Part shown: in pieces, positions 24,065-32,577 of the stretch
Position numbering within the stretch: the stretch's first letter is position 1
Layout of the letters: every line of letters begins with the position of its first letter
NCBI RefSeq assembly: GCF_018327705.1
Contig: NZ_BNEM01000001.1
Location: 3,844,001-3,908,000, forward strand
Source of the DNA: Catellatospora sp. TT07R-123
GTDB lineage: Bacteria > Actinomycetota > Actinomycetes > Mycobacteriales > Micromonosporaceae
DNA length: 64,000 nucleotides
Direction of reading: 5' to 3'
Program-made: the position numbers and the translations under genes
The notes under the pieces: generated by a model
Databases searched by the model: none
The model's input: the letters and a program-made list of their open reading frames with translations, nothing else
Told to the model about the DNA's origin: nothing

Positions 24065-26901
24065 CTCTTGCGACCGGCCGGGCCGGTGTAGATGTCGAAG
24101 GCCGGGTGCTGGCTGAACTGCCGGAACGAGGCCAGCCCGGCCGGAGTGTCGTCGATCATCGAGCTGCGCCCCTCGGCACTGGGCGACTCGAAGTAGACCA
24201 GCGCCTTCAGCCGCGGGAACGACTCCAGCTGGAGCCGGGCCGAGTCGAAGAACTCCGCCTGGTGCTGCGGGTTGCGGGCGGAGTGCCACACACCCCACTC
24301 GCCGAGCATCAGCGGCTTGTCCGGGAAGGACGTGGCGGCCCAGTTGTAGAAGCCGGGCCAGTCCCGGCGGCTGCCGGAGGTGCGGTTCATCATCTCGGCG
24401 AAGTCGCCGTACCCGTAACCGGGGTCGCTGTAGGCGTACGTGTCCCAGGCGATCCAGTCGACCGCGTCGTCACCGGGGTAGAGCTGCTCGAACCAGCCCT
24501 TCACGTTCCACGGCACGAACGCCATGTAGCACATCACCGAGACCAGGTTGGTCACCCCGCGCTGGCGCAGCCCGAACACGACGTGCCGGAACGCCTCGGC
24601 GTAGTCGGCGGCGGTCATGCCCGAACCGGGCCGGTTGACCACGTCGTTCTCCGGCTCGTGGTTCATCGTGAAGAAGAACGGGTCGGTCAGCGAGCCCTTG
24701 ATGTGGGCGGCCAGCCGGTCCAGGTAGGCCTCGGTGCCCCGGTCGCCGGCGGCGATCTGCGCCCAGTTCGCCTCGCGCGGTTTCCAGTTGAGGAACAGGA
24801 TGCGCCGCTGCTGCGGGTCCTTGGTGATGGCCAGTTCCTCGGCGGTCGGGAACAGCTCGGTGCCCCGGTGGTACGCGTGGTAGATGACCTGGCGGCGGTC
24901 GGTGCGCCGCTCGAACTCGTACAGCGCCTCGACGCGGTTCTGGCGGGTGTGCGCCCCGGCGGCGACCCCCCACAGCGCGCCGCAGGTGGGCACCAGGTTC
25001 GCGCCGATCACGCAGTCCGCGGGCGTGCCGGGATCGGTCGACGGGCTGGGTTCGGTGGTCGGCCCGCCGCTGGGCTCGGTGCCGGGGCTCGGCTCGGTGC
25101 CGGGGCTCGGCTCGCCGCTCGGCGCGACGGTCGGGTCCGGGCTCGGCTCGGTGCCGGGCTCGGTGCCAGGCTCGGTGCTGGGCTCGGCGCTCGGCGCCGG
25201 CTCGACGCTCGGCTCGGGGCTGGGCTGCGGCTCAGCAGTCGGTCCAGCGGTCGGTTCGGTGCTCGGCGCCGGTTCGGTGCTCGGCTCGGTGCCGGGCTCG
25301 GCGGTCGGCTGCGGCTCAGCGGTCGGCTCGGTGCCGGGCTGCGGTTCGGCGGTCGGCTCGGTGCCCGGATCTGTGCTGGGCTGCGGCTCCGCGGTCGGGT
25401 CGGGCTCGGCGGTCGGGTCGGGCTCGGCGGTCGGGTCCGGCTCCGCGGTCGGGTCAGTGCTCGGCTCGGTGGTCGGGTCGGGCGCGGTGGTCGGGTCGGG
25501 CTCGGCGGTCGGGTCGGTGCCGGGCTCAGGTTCGGCGGTGGGATCGGTGCCGGGTCCGCCGGTCGGCGCGGGGTCGGTGCCCGGCTGCGGGTCGGTGCCG
25601 GGGTCCGCCGCGGGCGGCGTCGGCAGATCGGCCGTGCCGGGCTCGGACGACGAGGCGGACGGGTCCGGCTGGTCGCCGGTCGACGGCCACGGATCCACGA
25701 CCGGCGAGGACGACGGCAGCGGGTCGGCGGAGGGCCACGGGTCGGCGGAGGGCCATGGATCCACGACCGGTGAGGCGGACGGCAGCGGGTCGCCCGCCGG
25801 CCACGGAGACGCGCTCGGCGAGTCCGATGGCCAGGGCTGCTCGCTGGGCGAGTACGACGCGTCGGGCCACGGCGTGACGGTCGGCATCGCGGAAGGCTCT
25901 GGCAGGTCCACCGGGTCGGCCGAGGTCGCCGGGCCGGGTTCGGGGTCGGGGTCGGGGTCGGACGGGTCGTCGGTGTCGCGGTCCGGCGCGGCGCTGGCCG
26001 ACGGCTGGCCCTCGGCCGGTTCGCTGCTGCTCGGGTCCGGGCTGGGCTCGGTCGGGTCCGCCGACGGCTGCGCATCGTCGCCGGGTTCGGGCGACGGCGG
26101 CAGCGACAGCGACGGGTCGGCAGTCGGCTCGGACGACCGCGACGGGTCGGCAGTCGGCTCGGACGACCGCGACGGCTCGGCACCGGGCTCGGACGTGCGC
26201 GTGGGCGCGCCGGTCGGGCGAGCCGTCCGCGTCGGCTTGGCGGACGGGGTCGCTGACGCGGTGGCGGTGGCGGTGGCCGTGGCCGAGGCGGTGGCCGAGG
26301 CCGTGGCCGGTGTGCTGGACGCGGTGTTCCACTCGAACGTGATGGTCGGCGGGCCGGTGGTGGTGGCCCCGGCCTCGGCGGCGACGAAGTAGGCGAGCTG
26401 GTTGCCGGTCGGCGCGGTCACCGCGAAGGCGTACCAGCCGGAGCCGTTGACGACCCGGGTGATGTCGAACGCGACGGCGCGGTCGTACCGGCCGGGGGCG
26501 ACGGAGCCGACGACGGTGCCGAGCCGGGGTGCGGTGGCCGCGGTCAGCGTGCTCTGCCGCCACCGGGTGTCGGGCACCTGCGACAGCTCGACCAGGCGCG
26601 GCAGGGTGCCGCTGTGGCGGCCGAGCCAGAGCCAGATCCGGTCGGGGCGGCGCCCCGCGGGCAGCTGTACGTGGAACTTCAGGTAGCTGACCGCCGCTCC
26701 GCCCTTGTATCCGCCCGCTGTCAGGTAGACCTGGCGGCCGGATCCGGTGGTGGGCGTGGTGCTCAGGGTGTAGGCGTCCTCGACGACCGACACGCGTGCC
26801 GGCGGAGGCGCCAGGGCCCCGCCGAGCAGGCCGAGCAGCACGGCCGACGCCAGTACGGACATGCTTACGGTGATCGCGATGCCGATGCGGGTCTTGCTCA
26901 T
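24061..26901 (-). CDS. Exported GH26-like glycoside hydrolase with carbohydrate-binding-like domain
   Basis: A 946-residue secreted protein. A signal/anchor is at residues 1-30. A DNRLRE/CBM96-like beta-sandwich follows at about 35-190 (VVEDAYTLSTTPTTGSG...SYLKFHV). Next is an extraordinary low-complexity linker at about 190-626 made of Thr/Pro/Glu/Asp/Ser units such as TAEPDP. The catalytic domain at about 627-946 is of the glycoside hydrolase family 26 type. Glu749 (FTMNHEPEN) and Glu868 (LGEWGVW) are the probable acid/base and nucleophile. GH26 enzymes cut beta-mannans and related glucans. Placed beside the polysaccharide assembly genes and transcribed divergently from the Wzz-like gene, it probably trims or releases that polymer. 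The ATG has GGAAGGGG upstream. Confidence 0.82.
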   Translation of the reverse strand: MSKTRIGIAITVSMSVLASAVLLGLLGGALAPPPARVSVVEDAYTLSTTPTTGSGRQVYLTAGGYKGGAAVSYLKFHVQLPAGRRPDRIWLWLGRHSGTLPRLVELSQVPDTRWRQSTLTAATAPRLGTVVGSVAPGRYDRAVAFDITRVVNGSGWYAFAVTAPTGNQLAYFVAAEAGATTTGPPTITFEWNTASSTPATASATASATATATATASATPSAKPTRTARPTGAPTRTSEPGAEPSRSSEPTADPSRSSEPTADPSLSLPPSPEPGDDAQPSADPTEPSPDPSSSEPAEGQPSASAAPDRDTDDPSDPDPDPEPGPATSADPVDLPEPSAMPTVTPWPDASYSPSEQPWPSDSPSASPWPAGDPLPSASPVVDPWPSADPWPSADPLPSSSPVVDPWPSTGDQPDPSASSSEPGTADLPTPPAADPGTDPQPGTDPAPTGGPGTDPTAEPEPGTDPTAEPDPTTAPDPTTEPSTDPTAEPDPTAEPDPTAEPDPTAEPQPSTDPGTEPTAEPQPGTEPTAEPQPTAEPGTEPSTEPAPSTEPTAGPTAEPQPSPEPSVEPAPSAEPSTEPGTEPGTEPSPDPTVAPSGEPSPGTEPSPGTEPSGGPTTEPSPSTDPGTPADCVIGANLVPTCGALWGVAAGAHTRQNRVEALYEFERRTDRRQVIYHAYHRGTELFPTAEELAITKDPQQRRILFLNWKPREANWAQIAAGDRGTEAYLDRLAAHIKGSLTDPFFFTMNHEPENDVVNRPGSGMTAADYAEAFRHVVFGLRQRGVTNLVSVMCYMAFVPWNVKGWFEQLYPGDDAVDWIAWDTYAYSDPGYGYGDFAEMMNRTSGSRRDWPGFYNWAATSFPDKPLMLGEWGVWHSARNPQHQAEFFDSARLQLESFPRLKALVYFESPSAEGRSSMIDDTPAGLASFRQFSQHPAFDIYTGPAGRKS
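24995..26290 (-). repeat. Pro/Thr/Glu low-complexity coding repeat
   Basis: Degenerate short tandem units, mainly 18 nt encoding (T/S)(A/T)(E/D)P(D/Q/S)P, run through the linker of the GH26-like protein. Some blocks are exact, for example three consecutive TAEPDP units near 25,401-25,450 and two near-identical DPSRSSEPTA units near 26,120-26,170. Such a tract is prone to length change by slippage. Confidence 0.85.
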
Positions 26902-27013
26902 CGCTTCGCCCCTTCCTGAGCCCCCGGTACGCGAGCAGGATTTATGTCCAGTTGTGCGTATCCTTCTGGGCATCATATCCGTTTAGGAAGGTTTGGGAGC
27001 TTTTCGGCAAGAA

Positions 27014-27025
27014 CGCAGCGCTGCG
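27014..27025. promoter_or_regulatory. 12-bp palindrome in the divergent GH26/Wzz promoter region
   Basis: CGCAGCGCTGCG is a perfect palindrome midway between the divergent starts at 26901 and 27089, and is a candidate regulator site for the polysaccharide locus. A TTATCT (27077-27082), 6 nt before the ATG at 27089, could be a leaderless -10 box, but no good -35 is seen. Confidence 0.3.
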
Positions 27026-27088
27026 ATCTTCATCCCGTACATGGCCTTCTAGCTGCGATAACACCATTTTGTCGGGTTATCTGGCAAT

Positions 27089-28843
27089 ATGCGCAGTTAC
27101 GTCGCCCCACCCGGACCGTTGACTCCACCGGACGCCAACGCCGCCAGAAGGGCCCACGCCGTGGACGCGACATACGCCGGGTCACCCCCCTCGTCGTACG
27201 ACATGACCGACTACCTGGGCATGCTGCGGAGGCACTGGTGGCTCGCCATGCTGCTCGCCGCGCTCGGGGTCGCCGCCGGTTCCGCATACAACCAGTCACT
27301 GCCGCGCGAGTACGTCTCCGACGCCTCGGTGCTGGTCCGCCCGGCCGGGCTCGACGCCAACGTCTCCGGCGGCCGCACCCGCGACGACATCAACCTCGAC
27401 ACCGAGGCGCAGCTGCTGCGCTCCACCCCGGTGGTGGCCGGGGCGGCCAAGCTGCTGCACCGCGACGACGTGGACGTGCTGGCCGCCTCGGTCTCGGTCG
27501 AGGTGCCGCCGAACACGTCGGTGCTCCAGGTCGAGTTCACCGCGGGCGACCCGCTGCAGGCCCAGGCGGGCGCGCACGCGTTCGCGCAGTCGTACCTGGC
27601 CAACCGGGAGGGCAACGCCAAAGCGGAGCTCACCCGGCAGGCCGACGCGCTGCGCGCCAAGCTCAAGGAGCTCAGCGACGACCTCACCGACATCAACGGC
27701 AAGCTGGGCGGGCTGCACTCCAACAGCAGCGCGTACGCCTCGCTGGACAGCCAGCGCGACACCACGGTGAACCAGATCAACCAGCTCAACAACAAGGTCA
27801 ACTCGCTGGCCACCGAGACCGTGAACGCGGGCGTCATCATCCGCGAGGCCCGGGTGCCCAGCAACCCGGTCAAGCCGAACCCGGCCGTCAACTACGCCGC
27901 GGGCGCCCTGCTCGGCCTGCTCGCCGGGCTCGGCCTGGCAGCGCTGCGCCAGCGGCTGGACCGGCGGGTGCACGGCGGCCGCGACCTGGTCCGCGCCGGG
28001 GTCGACGTGCTGGGCACGGTGCCGGGCAAGGGCAAGACCTGCACCGAGGTGTTCACTCCGTTCAGCCCGGGCGGGCGGGCGTTCAACCGGCTGCGCAACG
28101 AGGTGGTCGCCGCGCTCAAGCCGGGCGAGCAGGTCGTGGTGGTGACCGGGGCCAGCCGCGGCCCGGCCGCGACGCTGGTGGCGGCCAACCTGGCCGCCGC
28201 CCTGTCCCGCACCGGCGCGGAGGTCGTGCTGGTCGGCGCGCAGGTGCCGGACACGATGGCCGAGAGCGCGCCGCTGGCGCAGCTGCTCGGCGTGGCCCCG
28301 ACGCCGGGGCTGTCCGACCTGCTCGCGGGCCGGGTCAACCTGGCCGAGGCGACCCAGCGCGCCGCCCGTACGCCGTCGCTGCACGTCATCACCACCGGCG
28401 GCACCGCCACCGCCGCGGGCATGCTCCAGTCGCACGCCCTGCGCGACATCGTGGCGACGCTGCGCGCGCACGCCGACTACCTGGTCATCGAGGCCCCGTC
28501 GACGGCGGCCAGCGCCGACGCGCAGAGCCTGGCCAGCCTGGCCGACGCGGCGATCGTCGCGGTCGAGCTGCGCCGCACCCGCCGCCCGCAGGTCGCCGAC
28601 GCGGCCGAGCAGCTGCGCCGGGTCGGCACGATCCTGCTGGGCGGCGTGGTCATGCCCAAGCTGCCGCGCCGCGTCCGGCGCAGGCCCGCGACCGCGTCCG
28701 AGCCCGCGCTCGTCGAGACCGCCTCGGCCGAGCCGGACCCGCACACCAACGGCCACAAGCCGCGCGGCGAGGACCAGACCATCATGCTGGCGCCGGTCGA
28801 CGCCTCCGCGCTGGCCGAGCTCGACGAGGCGCACCCCCGGTGA
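27089..28843 (+). CDS. Wzz-like polysaccharide chain-length protein with degenerate BY-kinase domain
   Basis: A 584-residue membrane protein. Wzz-type topology is seen: a cytoplasmic tail, MTDYLGMLRRHWW and a first span at about 50-66; a large exported coiled-coil-rich loop with SLPREYVSDASVLV and several helical repeats; and a second span at about 267-288. The C-terminal cytoplasmic domain is shaped like a bacterial tyrosine kinase (CpsD/Wzc). However, the P-loop position reads GASRGPAATLVAANL (about 355-369) with no Gly-Lys-Ser/Thr, and the second Walker motif is VVLVGAQ with no Asp. ATP binding is doubtful. It ends in a tail with EDQTIML. It probably sets polymer length together with the polymerase downstream. 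Confidence 0.82.
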   Translation: MRSYVAPPGPLTPPDANAARRAHAVDATYAGSPPSSYDMTDYLGMLRRHWWLAMLLAALGVAAGSAYNQSLPREYVSDASVLVRPAGLDANVSGGRTRDDINLDTEAQLLRSTPVVAGAAKLLHRDDVDVLAASVSVEVPPNTSVLQVEFTAGDPLQAQAGAHAFAQSYLANREGNAKAELTRQADALRAKLKELSDDLTDINGKLGGLHSNSSAYASLDSQRDTTVNQINQLNNKVNSLATETVNAGVIIREARVPSNPVKPNPAVNYAAGALLGLLAGLGLAALRQRLDRRVHGGRDLVRAGVDVLGTVPGKGKTCTEVFTPFSPGGRAFNRLRNEVVAALKPGEQVVVVTGASRGPAATLVAANLAAALSRTGAEVVLVGAQVPDTMAESAPLAQLLGVAPTPGLSDLLAGRVNLAEATQRAARTPSLHVITTGGTATAAGMLQSHALRDIVATLRAHADYLVIEAPSTAASADAQSLASLADAAIVAVELRRTRRPQVADAAEQLRRVGTILLGGVVMPKLPRRVRRRPATASEPALVETASAEPDPHTNGHKPRGEDQTIMLAPVDASALAELDEAHPR

Positions 28844-30291
28844 CCGCCGTCGGCGAGTCGGCGACGGACCTCCGTACCGGCGGACCGTCCAGGCGGGCCG
28901 ACGGCATCGCCCCGGTCACGTCGATACCTGTCACGTCGATGCCGGTCAGCTCGCTGCCGGCCCGGTCCGGGGCCCGGTCACTGCTCGGACCCGGCTGGCC
29001 GCTGACGCTGCTGCTGGCGCTGTACCCGCTGTGGTGGGCGCTGGGCCTGGGCGTGCTGGTCTTCCCGCTCGCGGCGGTGCCGATGGCGGTGCAGCTGTGG
29101 CGCCGCCACGCGGCCGGGCGGCCGGTGCGGCTGCCCCCGGGTTTCTGGCTCTGGCTGGCGTTCTGCGCCACGGTCGTGGCCGGGCTGGCCGTGCTCGACG
29201 TGGACCCGGAGGGGACGGTCGTCGCCGGGTTCGGCGACCGGATCACGGCGGTGGCGTTCCGGCTGGTCCAGTACGCCGCCCTGACGATCCTGCTGGTCTA
29301 CGCCGGGAACCTGTCCACCGCCGTGCTGACCCAGCGGCGGCTGGTCAACCTGCTGGGCTGGCTGTTCGCGGTGACCGTGGCCGGCGGCCTGCTGGGCACG
29401 TTCGCGGGGTCGTTCGAGTTCACCTCGCCGTTCGAGCTGCTGCTGCCCGACGGGGTGCGCGGCAAGAGCTTCGTGAAGTCGCTGGTCCACCCGTACGCGG
29501 CGCAGATCATGGACCTGGTCGGCGACCCGGCTCCGCGCCCCGCCGCGCCGTGGGGCTACACCAACACGTGGGGCAACAACTTCTGCCTGCTGGCGGTGTG
29601 GTTCGCGGTGGCCGCGTTCGCGTACCGGACCTCGCTGCGCACCCGGATCCTCGCCGTGGCCACGCTGGTGGTGTCGGTGGTCCCGGTGGTCCACTCGCTC
29701 AACCGGGGCCTGTGGATCGGGCTGGGCGTGACGGCGGTCTTCGTCGCGGTCCGCCAGGCGCTGGCCGGGCGGGTGCGCTCCCTGATCGCGCTGGGCGTGG
29801 TCGGGGCCGGGCTGATCGTGGCGCTGGCCGCCACCCCGCTCGGCGACGTGGTCGAGCGGCGCATGGACAACGGCAAGTCCAACGGCGTACGCATGTTCCT
29901 CACCGAGCGGGCGCTGGCCGGGTTCACCGAGTCGCCGGTGCTGGGCTTCGGCTCGACCCGCAACACCGTGGGCGGCCGCAACTCGATCACCGTGGGCGAG
30001 TCGGCGGCGTGCGAGCGCTGCGGCAACTTCACCGTCGGCGGCAACGGCCAGCTGTGGCAGCTGCTGTTCGCGCACGGGCTGGTCGGGACCGTGACCTACT
30101 TCGGGTTCTTCGGGTACGCGCTGTGGCGTTTCCGCCGCGACCGGTCGGCGATCGGGCTGGCGGGCACGGCCGCGATCGCGGGCTCGTTCGTGGCCGCGCT
30201 CTGGTACAACTCCCTGGTCACGCCCCTGGCGTTCACCTTCCTCGGGTACGTGCTGCTCTGGCGCAACGAGCAGACGCGCCCCGGCGCCTGA
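28840..30291 (+). CDS. O-antigen ligase/polymerase-like membrane protein
   Basis: A 483-residue integral membrane protein with about ten to twelve spans and a long extracytoplasmic loop in the second half (about 340-400). This loop has FTESPVLGFGSTRN followed by SAACERCGNFTVGGNGQLWQ. The GFGSTRN...HGLVG arrangement is typical of the Wzy/O-antigen-ligase (WaaL) superfamily, in which a conserved loop precedes a final set of spans. It should polymerise or ligate the lipid-linked repeat unit outside the membrane. The GTG overlaps the Wzz-like stop by 4 nt, so the pair is translationally coupled. Confidence 0.82.
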   Translation: MTAVGESATDLRTGGPSRRADGIAPVTSIPVTSMPVSSLPARSGARSLLGPGWPLTLLLALYPLWWALGLGVLVFPLAAVPMAVQLWRRHAAGRPVRLPPGFWLWLAFCATVVAGLAVLDVDPEGTVVAGFGDRITAVAFRLVQYAALTILLVYAGNLSTAVLTQRRLVNLLGWLFAVTVAGGLLGTFAGSFEFTSPFELLLPDGVRGKSFVKSLVHPYAAQIMDLVGDPAPRPAAPWGYTNTWGNNFCLLAVWFAVAAFAYRTSLRTRILAVATLVVSVVPVVHSLNRGLWIGLGVTAVFVAVRQALAGRVRSLIALGVVGAGLIVALAATPLGDVVERRMDNGKSNGVRMFLTERALAGFTESPVLGFGSTRNTVGGRNSITVGESAACERCGNFTVGGNGQLWQLLFAHGLVGTVTYFGFFGYALWRFRRDRSAIGLAGTAAIAGSFVAALWYNSLVTPLAFTFLGYVLLWRNEQTRPGA

Positions 30292-30337
30292 CGCCGCCGT
30301 CCTTTTCGCGCGCCGATGCCCCGCACCGATCCCGTGG

Positions 30338-30360
30338 GTCCTCCGTTGAGCCCGGAGGAC
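30338..30360 (+). terminator. Short hairpin between polymerase and kinase genes
   Basis: An 8-bp stem (30338-30345 GTCCTCCG with 30353-30360) and a 7-nt loop, 47 nt after the polymerase stop. It may end or attenuate the wzz-wzy transcript. Confidence 0.4.
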
Positions 30361-30416
30361 ATAACGGACAAATACGGGAGGATCGGCGTGGGCGAGCATA
30401 TTACGTGGGTAGCGGT

Positions 30417-31673
30417 ATGAGCCCGATCAGCACCGCCCCCGCGCAGCTCACCCAGTCCGACGCGCAGCTGCGCGGCCAGTTCCTGCGCGAGGTCCTGCAA
30501 CTGCTCTACCCCCAGTGCTCCAGCACCGGCGAGCCGGGCACCCGCGTCGCCGAGTACGTCGTCATCCCCGACGCCCGCCGCCCGAAGCTGCTGGTGCCGC
30601 TCGGCTCGCGCCGGGTCGCCGCCGCCGCGGTGCGCCGGTTCGCCGAACCGCAGAGCCGCCTGGCCAAGCTCAAGCGCGACGCCGTCGCCGTGGCGCTGCA
30701 GTCCGGCGCCTGGCCCGCGGTGCTGCGCGACCGGGTACGCCTGACCAGCCCCGCCGGAGGCGGCGACACCATCGACGCGTTCCTGCGGGAGGCGCTGGGC
30801 ACCGACGTGCGGGTGAGCATCCACATCGGGCCCGCCCGCGCCAACCGCAAGCCGGTGCTCCAGCTCATCAGCCCCGACGGGCAGACCATCGGCTTCGCCA
30901 AGCTCGGCGTCGGCCCGCTGACCCGGCGCCTGGTCCGCGCCGAGACCGCCGCCCTGTCGGCGCTGTCGCACGTGCAGCTGTCCGAGGTGACCGTGCCGAG
31001 CATCCTGCACGCCGGGCAGTGGCGCGGCACCCAGGTGCTGGTGCAGTCGGCGCTGCCGGTGTGGCAGGCGCGCGCCGCGCTCACCCCGGCCCGGTTGCAG
31101 CGGGCGATGACCGAGGTCGCCGCCGCGTGCGGGCTGACCCAGGGCTGGCTGGCCACCAGCCCGTACTGGGCGGACCTGCGCAACCGGCTGTGCCAGCTGG
31201 AGGCCGACACCGCCGCCGCCGACCGGGCCGCCCCCGAGGTGGCCCAGCTGTCGCAGGCAGCCCGCTTCCTGGTGGAGCGCTGCTCGGAGCTGAGCCTGCG
31301 CTACGGCGCCTGGCACGGCGACTGGGCTCCCTGGAACATGGCCAACCTGGCCGGCTCGCTGCTGGTCTGGGACTGGGAGCGGTTCACCCCCGGGGTGCCG
31401 CTGGGCTTCGACGCCGTCCACTACGACCTGCAACGGCAGCTCCAGGACGGGGTCGACCCGCAGACCGCGGTCGAGTCGACGGTGCGCCGCGCGCCGCTGC
31501 TGCTGGAGCCGTTCGAGGTGGTCCCGGGCAGCGCCGAGGTGGTGGCCCTGCTGTACCTGGCCGACCTGGCCACCCGCTACCTCAGCGACCGGCAGGCCGA
31601 GGCGGGCGCCCGGCTCGGGGTGCTGGGGACGTGGCTGCTGCCCGTACTCATCCGCAAGGTCGCTCACCTGTGA
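30417..31673 (+). CDS. Aminoglycoside-phosphotransferase-fold kinase in polysaccharide locus
   Basis: A 418-residue cytoplasmic protein. The C-terminal half has the kinase-like catalytic loop YGAWHGDWAPWNMAN, with Asp302, and the metal-binding LVWDWERF with Asp319, as in the APH/choline-kinase family. The N-terminal ~130 residues are less typical and contain YVVIPDARRPKLLVPLGSR. Given its position it may phosphorylate a sugar, glycerol or lipid component of the polymer, rather than confer resistance. The ATG follows GTGGGTAGCGGT, a weak ribosome site. Confidence 0.7.
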   Translation: MSPISTAPAQLTQSDAQLRGQFLREVLQLLYPQCSSTGEPGTRVAEYVVIPDARRPKLLVPLGSRRVAAAAVRRFAEPQSRLAKLKRDAVAVALQSGAWPAVLRDRVRLTSPAGGGDTIDAFLREALGTDVRVSIHIGPARANRKPVLQLISPDGQTIGFAKLGVGPLTRRLVRAETAALSALSHVQLSEVTVPSILHAGQWRGTQVLVQSALPVWQARAALTPARLQRAMTEVAAACGLTQGWLATSPYWADLRNRLCQLEADTAAADRAAPEVAQLSQAARFLVERCSELSLRYGAWHGDWAPWNMANLAGSLLVWDWERFTPGVPLGFDAVHYDLQRQLQDGVDPQTAVESTVRRAPLLLEPFEVVPGSAEVVALLYLADLATRYLSDRQAEAGARLGVLGTWLLPVLIRKVAHL

Positions 31674-31704
31674 CGCGTCCCCCAGCCCGCCCGAGGAGGC
31701 AGCA

Positions 31705-32577
31705 GTGAAGTCGGCGCACGTGCCGGAGTCGGTGAAGAAGGTGGTCCACCTCGGCTCGCGGTCGGTGGGGTGGCTGACCGCCGGAGCGCGGCTGCTGCCG
31801 TCGTTCCTGATCTGCGGCGGCCAGCGCTGCGGCACCACCTCGCTGTACCGCGCCCTGGCGGCGCACCCGGCGGTGCTCAAGGCGGTGCTGCACAAGGGCG
31901 TGCACTACTTCGACACGAGCTACCACCGGGGCCTGTCCTGGTATCAGGGGCACTTCCCGCTGCGGCGCACCGCCGCCCGGGTGGAGCGCGAACTCGGCGT
32001 GCCCACGCAGACGTTCGAGTCCAGCCCGTACTACCTCTACCACCCGCACGCCGCCGGGCGCATCGCCCGCGACCTGCCCGGGGCGAAGATGATCGTGCTG
32101 GTACGCGACCCGGTCGAGCGCGCCTACTCCCAGCACGCGCACGAGCTGGCCCGCGGCTTCGAAACCGTCGCCGACTTCGCGTCCGCCCTGGACCTGGAGC
32201 CGGTACGGCTGCGCGGCCAGCGCGAGCGGATGCTCGCCGACCAGCACGCGTACTCGTTCTCGCACCAGCACCACGGCTACCGCGCCCGCGGCGAGTACGC
32301 CGTCTACCTGCGCCGGCTGGCCCTGGAGATCCCGCCGGAGCGGATCCTGGTGGTGGAGAGCGAGCAGTTCTTCACCGACCCGCGGCCCGCCTACGACCGG
32401 GTGCTGGACTTCCTCGACCTGCCGAGCCTGGGCTATCCCGAGTTCGAGCAGCACAACGCCCGGCCGCGCTCGGCCCCGATGCCCGCCCGGCTGCGCACCG
32501 AGCTGCGCGCGCACTACGCCCCGCACGACGCCGAGCTGGCGCAGTGGCTGGGCCGCACCCCGAGCTGGCGCGCATGA
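31705..32577 (+). CDS. Sulfotransferase 1
   Basis: A 290-residue PAPS-dependent sulfotransferase (Sulfotransfer_1/heparan sulfate type). The 5'-phosphosulfate loop GGQRCGTTSL is at residues 38-47. Next comes a KGVHYFD segment, the catalytic-region lysine/histidine typical of this group, and the 3'-phosphate site MIVLVRDPVERAYSQHAHE at about 128-147. It lacks a signal peptide, so it acts in the cytoplasm, where PAPS is made. The likely acceptor is a hydroxyl of the repeat unit before export. The start follows a GAGGAGGC ribosome site. Confidence 0.88.
   Translation: MKSAHVPESVKKVVHLGSRSVGWLTAGARLLPSFLICGGQRCGTTSLYRALAAHPAVLKAVLHKGVHYFDTSYHRGLSWYQGHFPLRRTAARVERELGVPTQTFESSPYYLYHPHAAGRIARDLPGAKMIVLVRDPVERAYSQHAHELARGFETVADFASALDLEPVRLRGQRERMLADQHAYSFSHQHHGYRARGEYAVYLRRLALEIPPERILVVESEQFFTDPRPAYDRVLDFLDLPSLGYPEFEQHNARPRSAPMPARLRTELRAHYAPHDAELAQWLGRTPSWRA

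Noticed and set aside
24995..26290. Possible CRISPR-like or satellite array, from regularly repeated units.
   Set aside because: Units are short, degenerate, in phase with codons and lack unique spacers; they encode the PT-rich linker of a secreted hydrolase.
30417..31673. Aminoglycoside resistance gene.
   Set aside because: The catalytic motifs are shared by many small-molecule kinases; the location in a polysaccharide locus and the atypical N-terminus argue against resistance.
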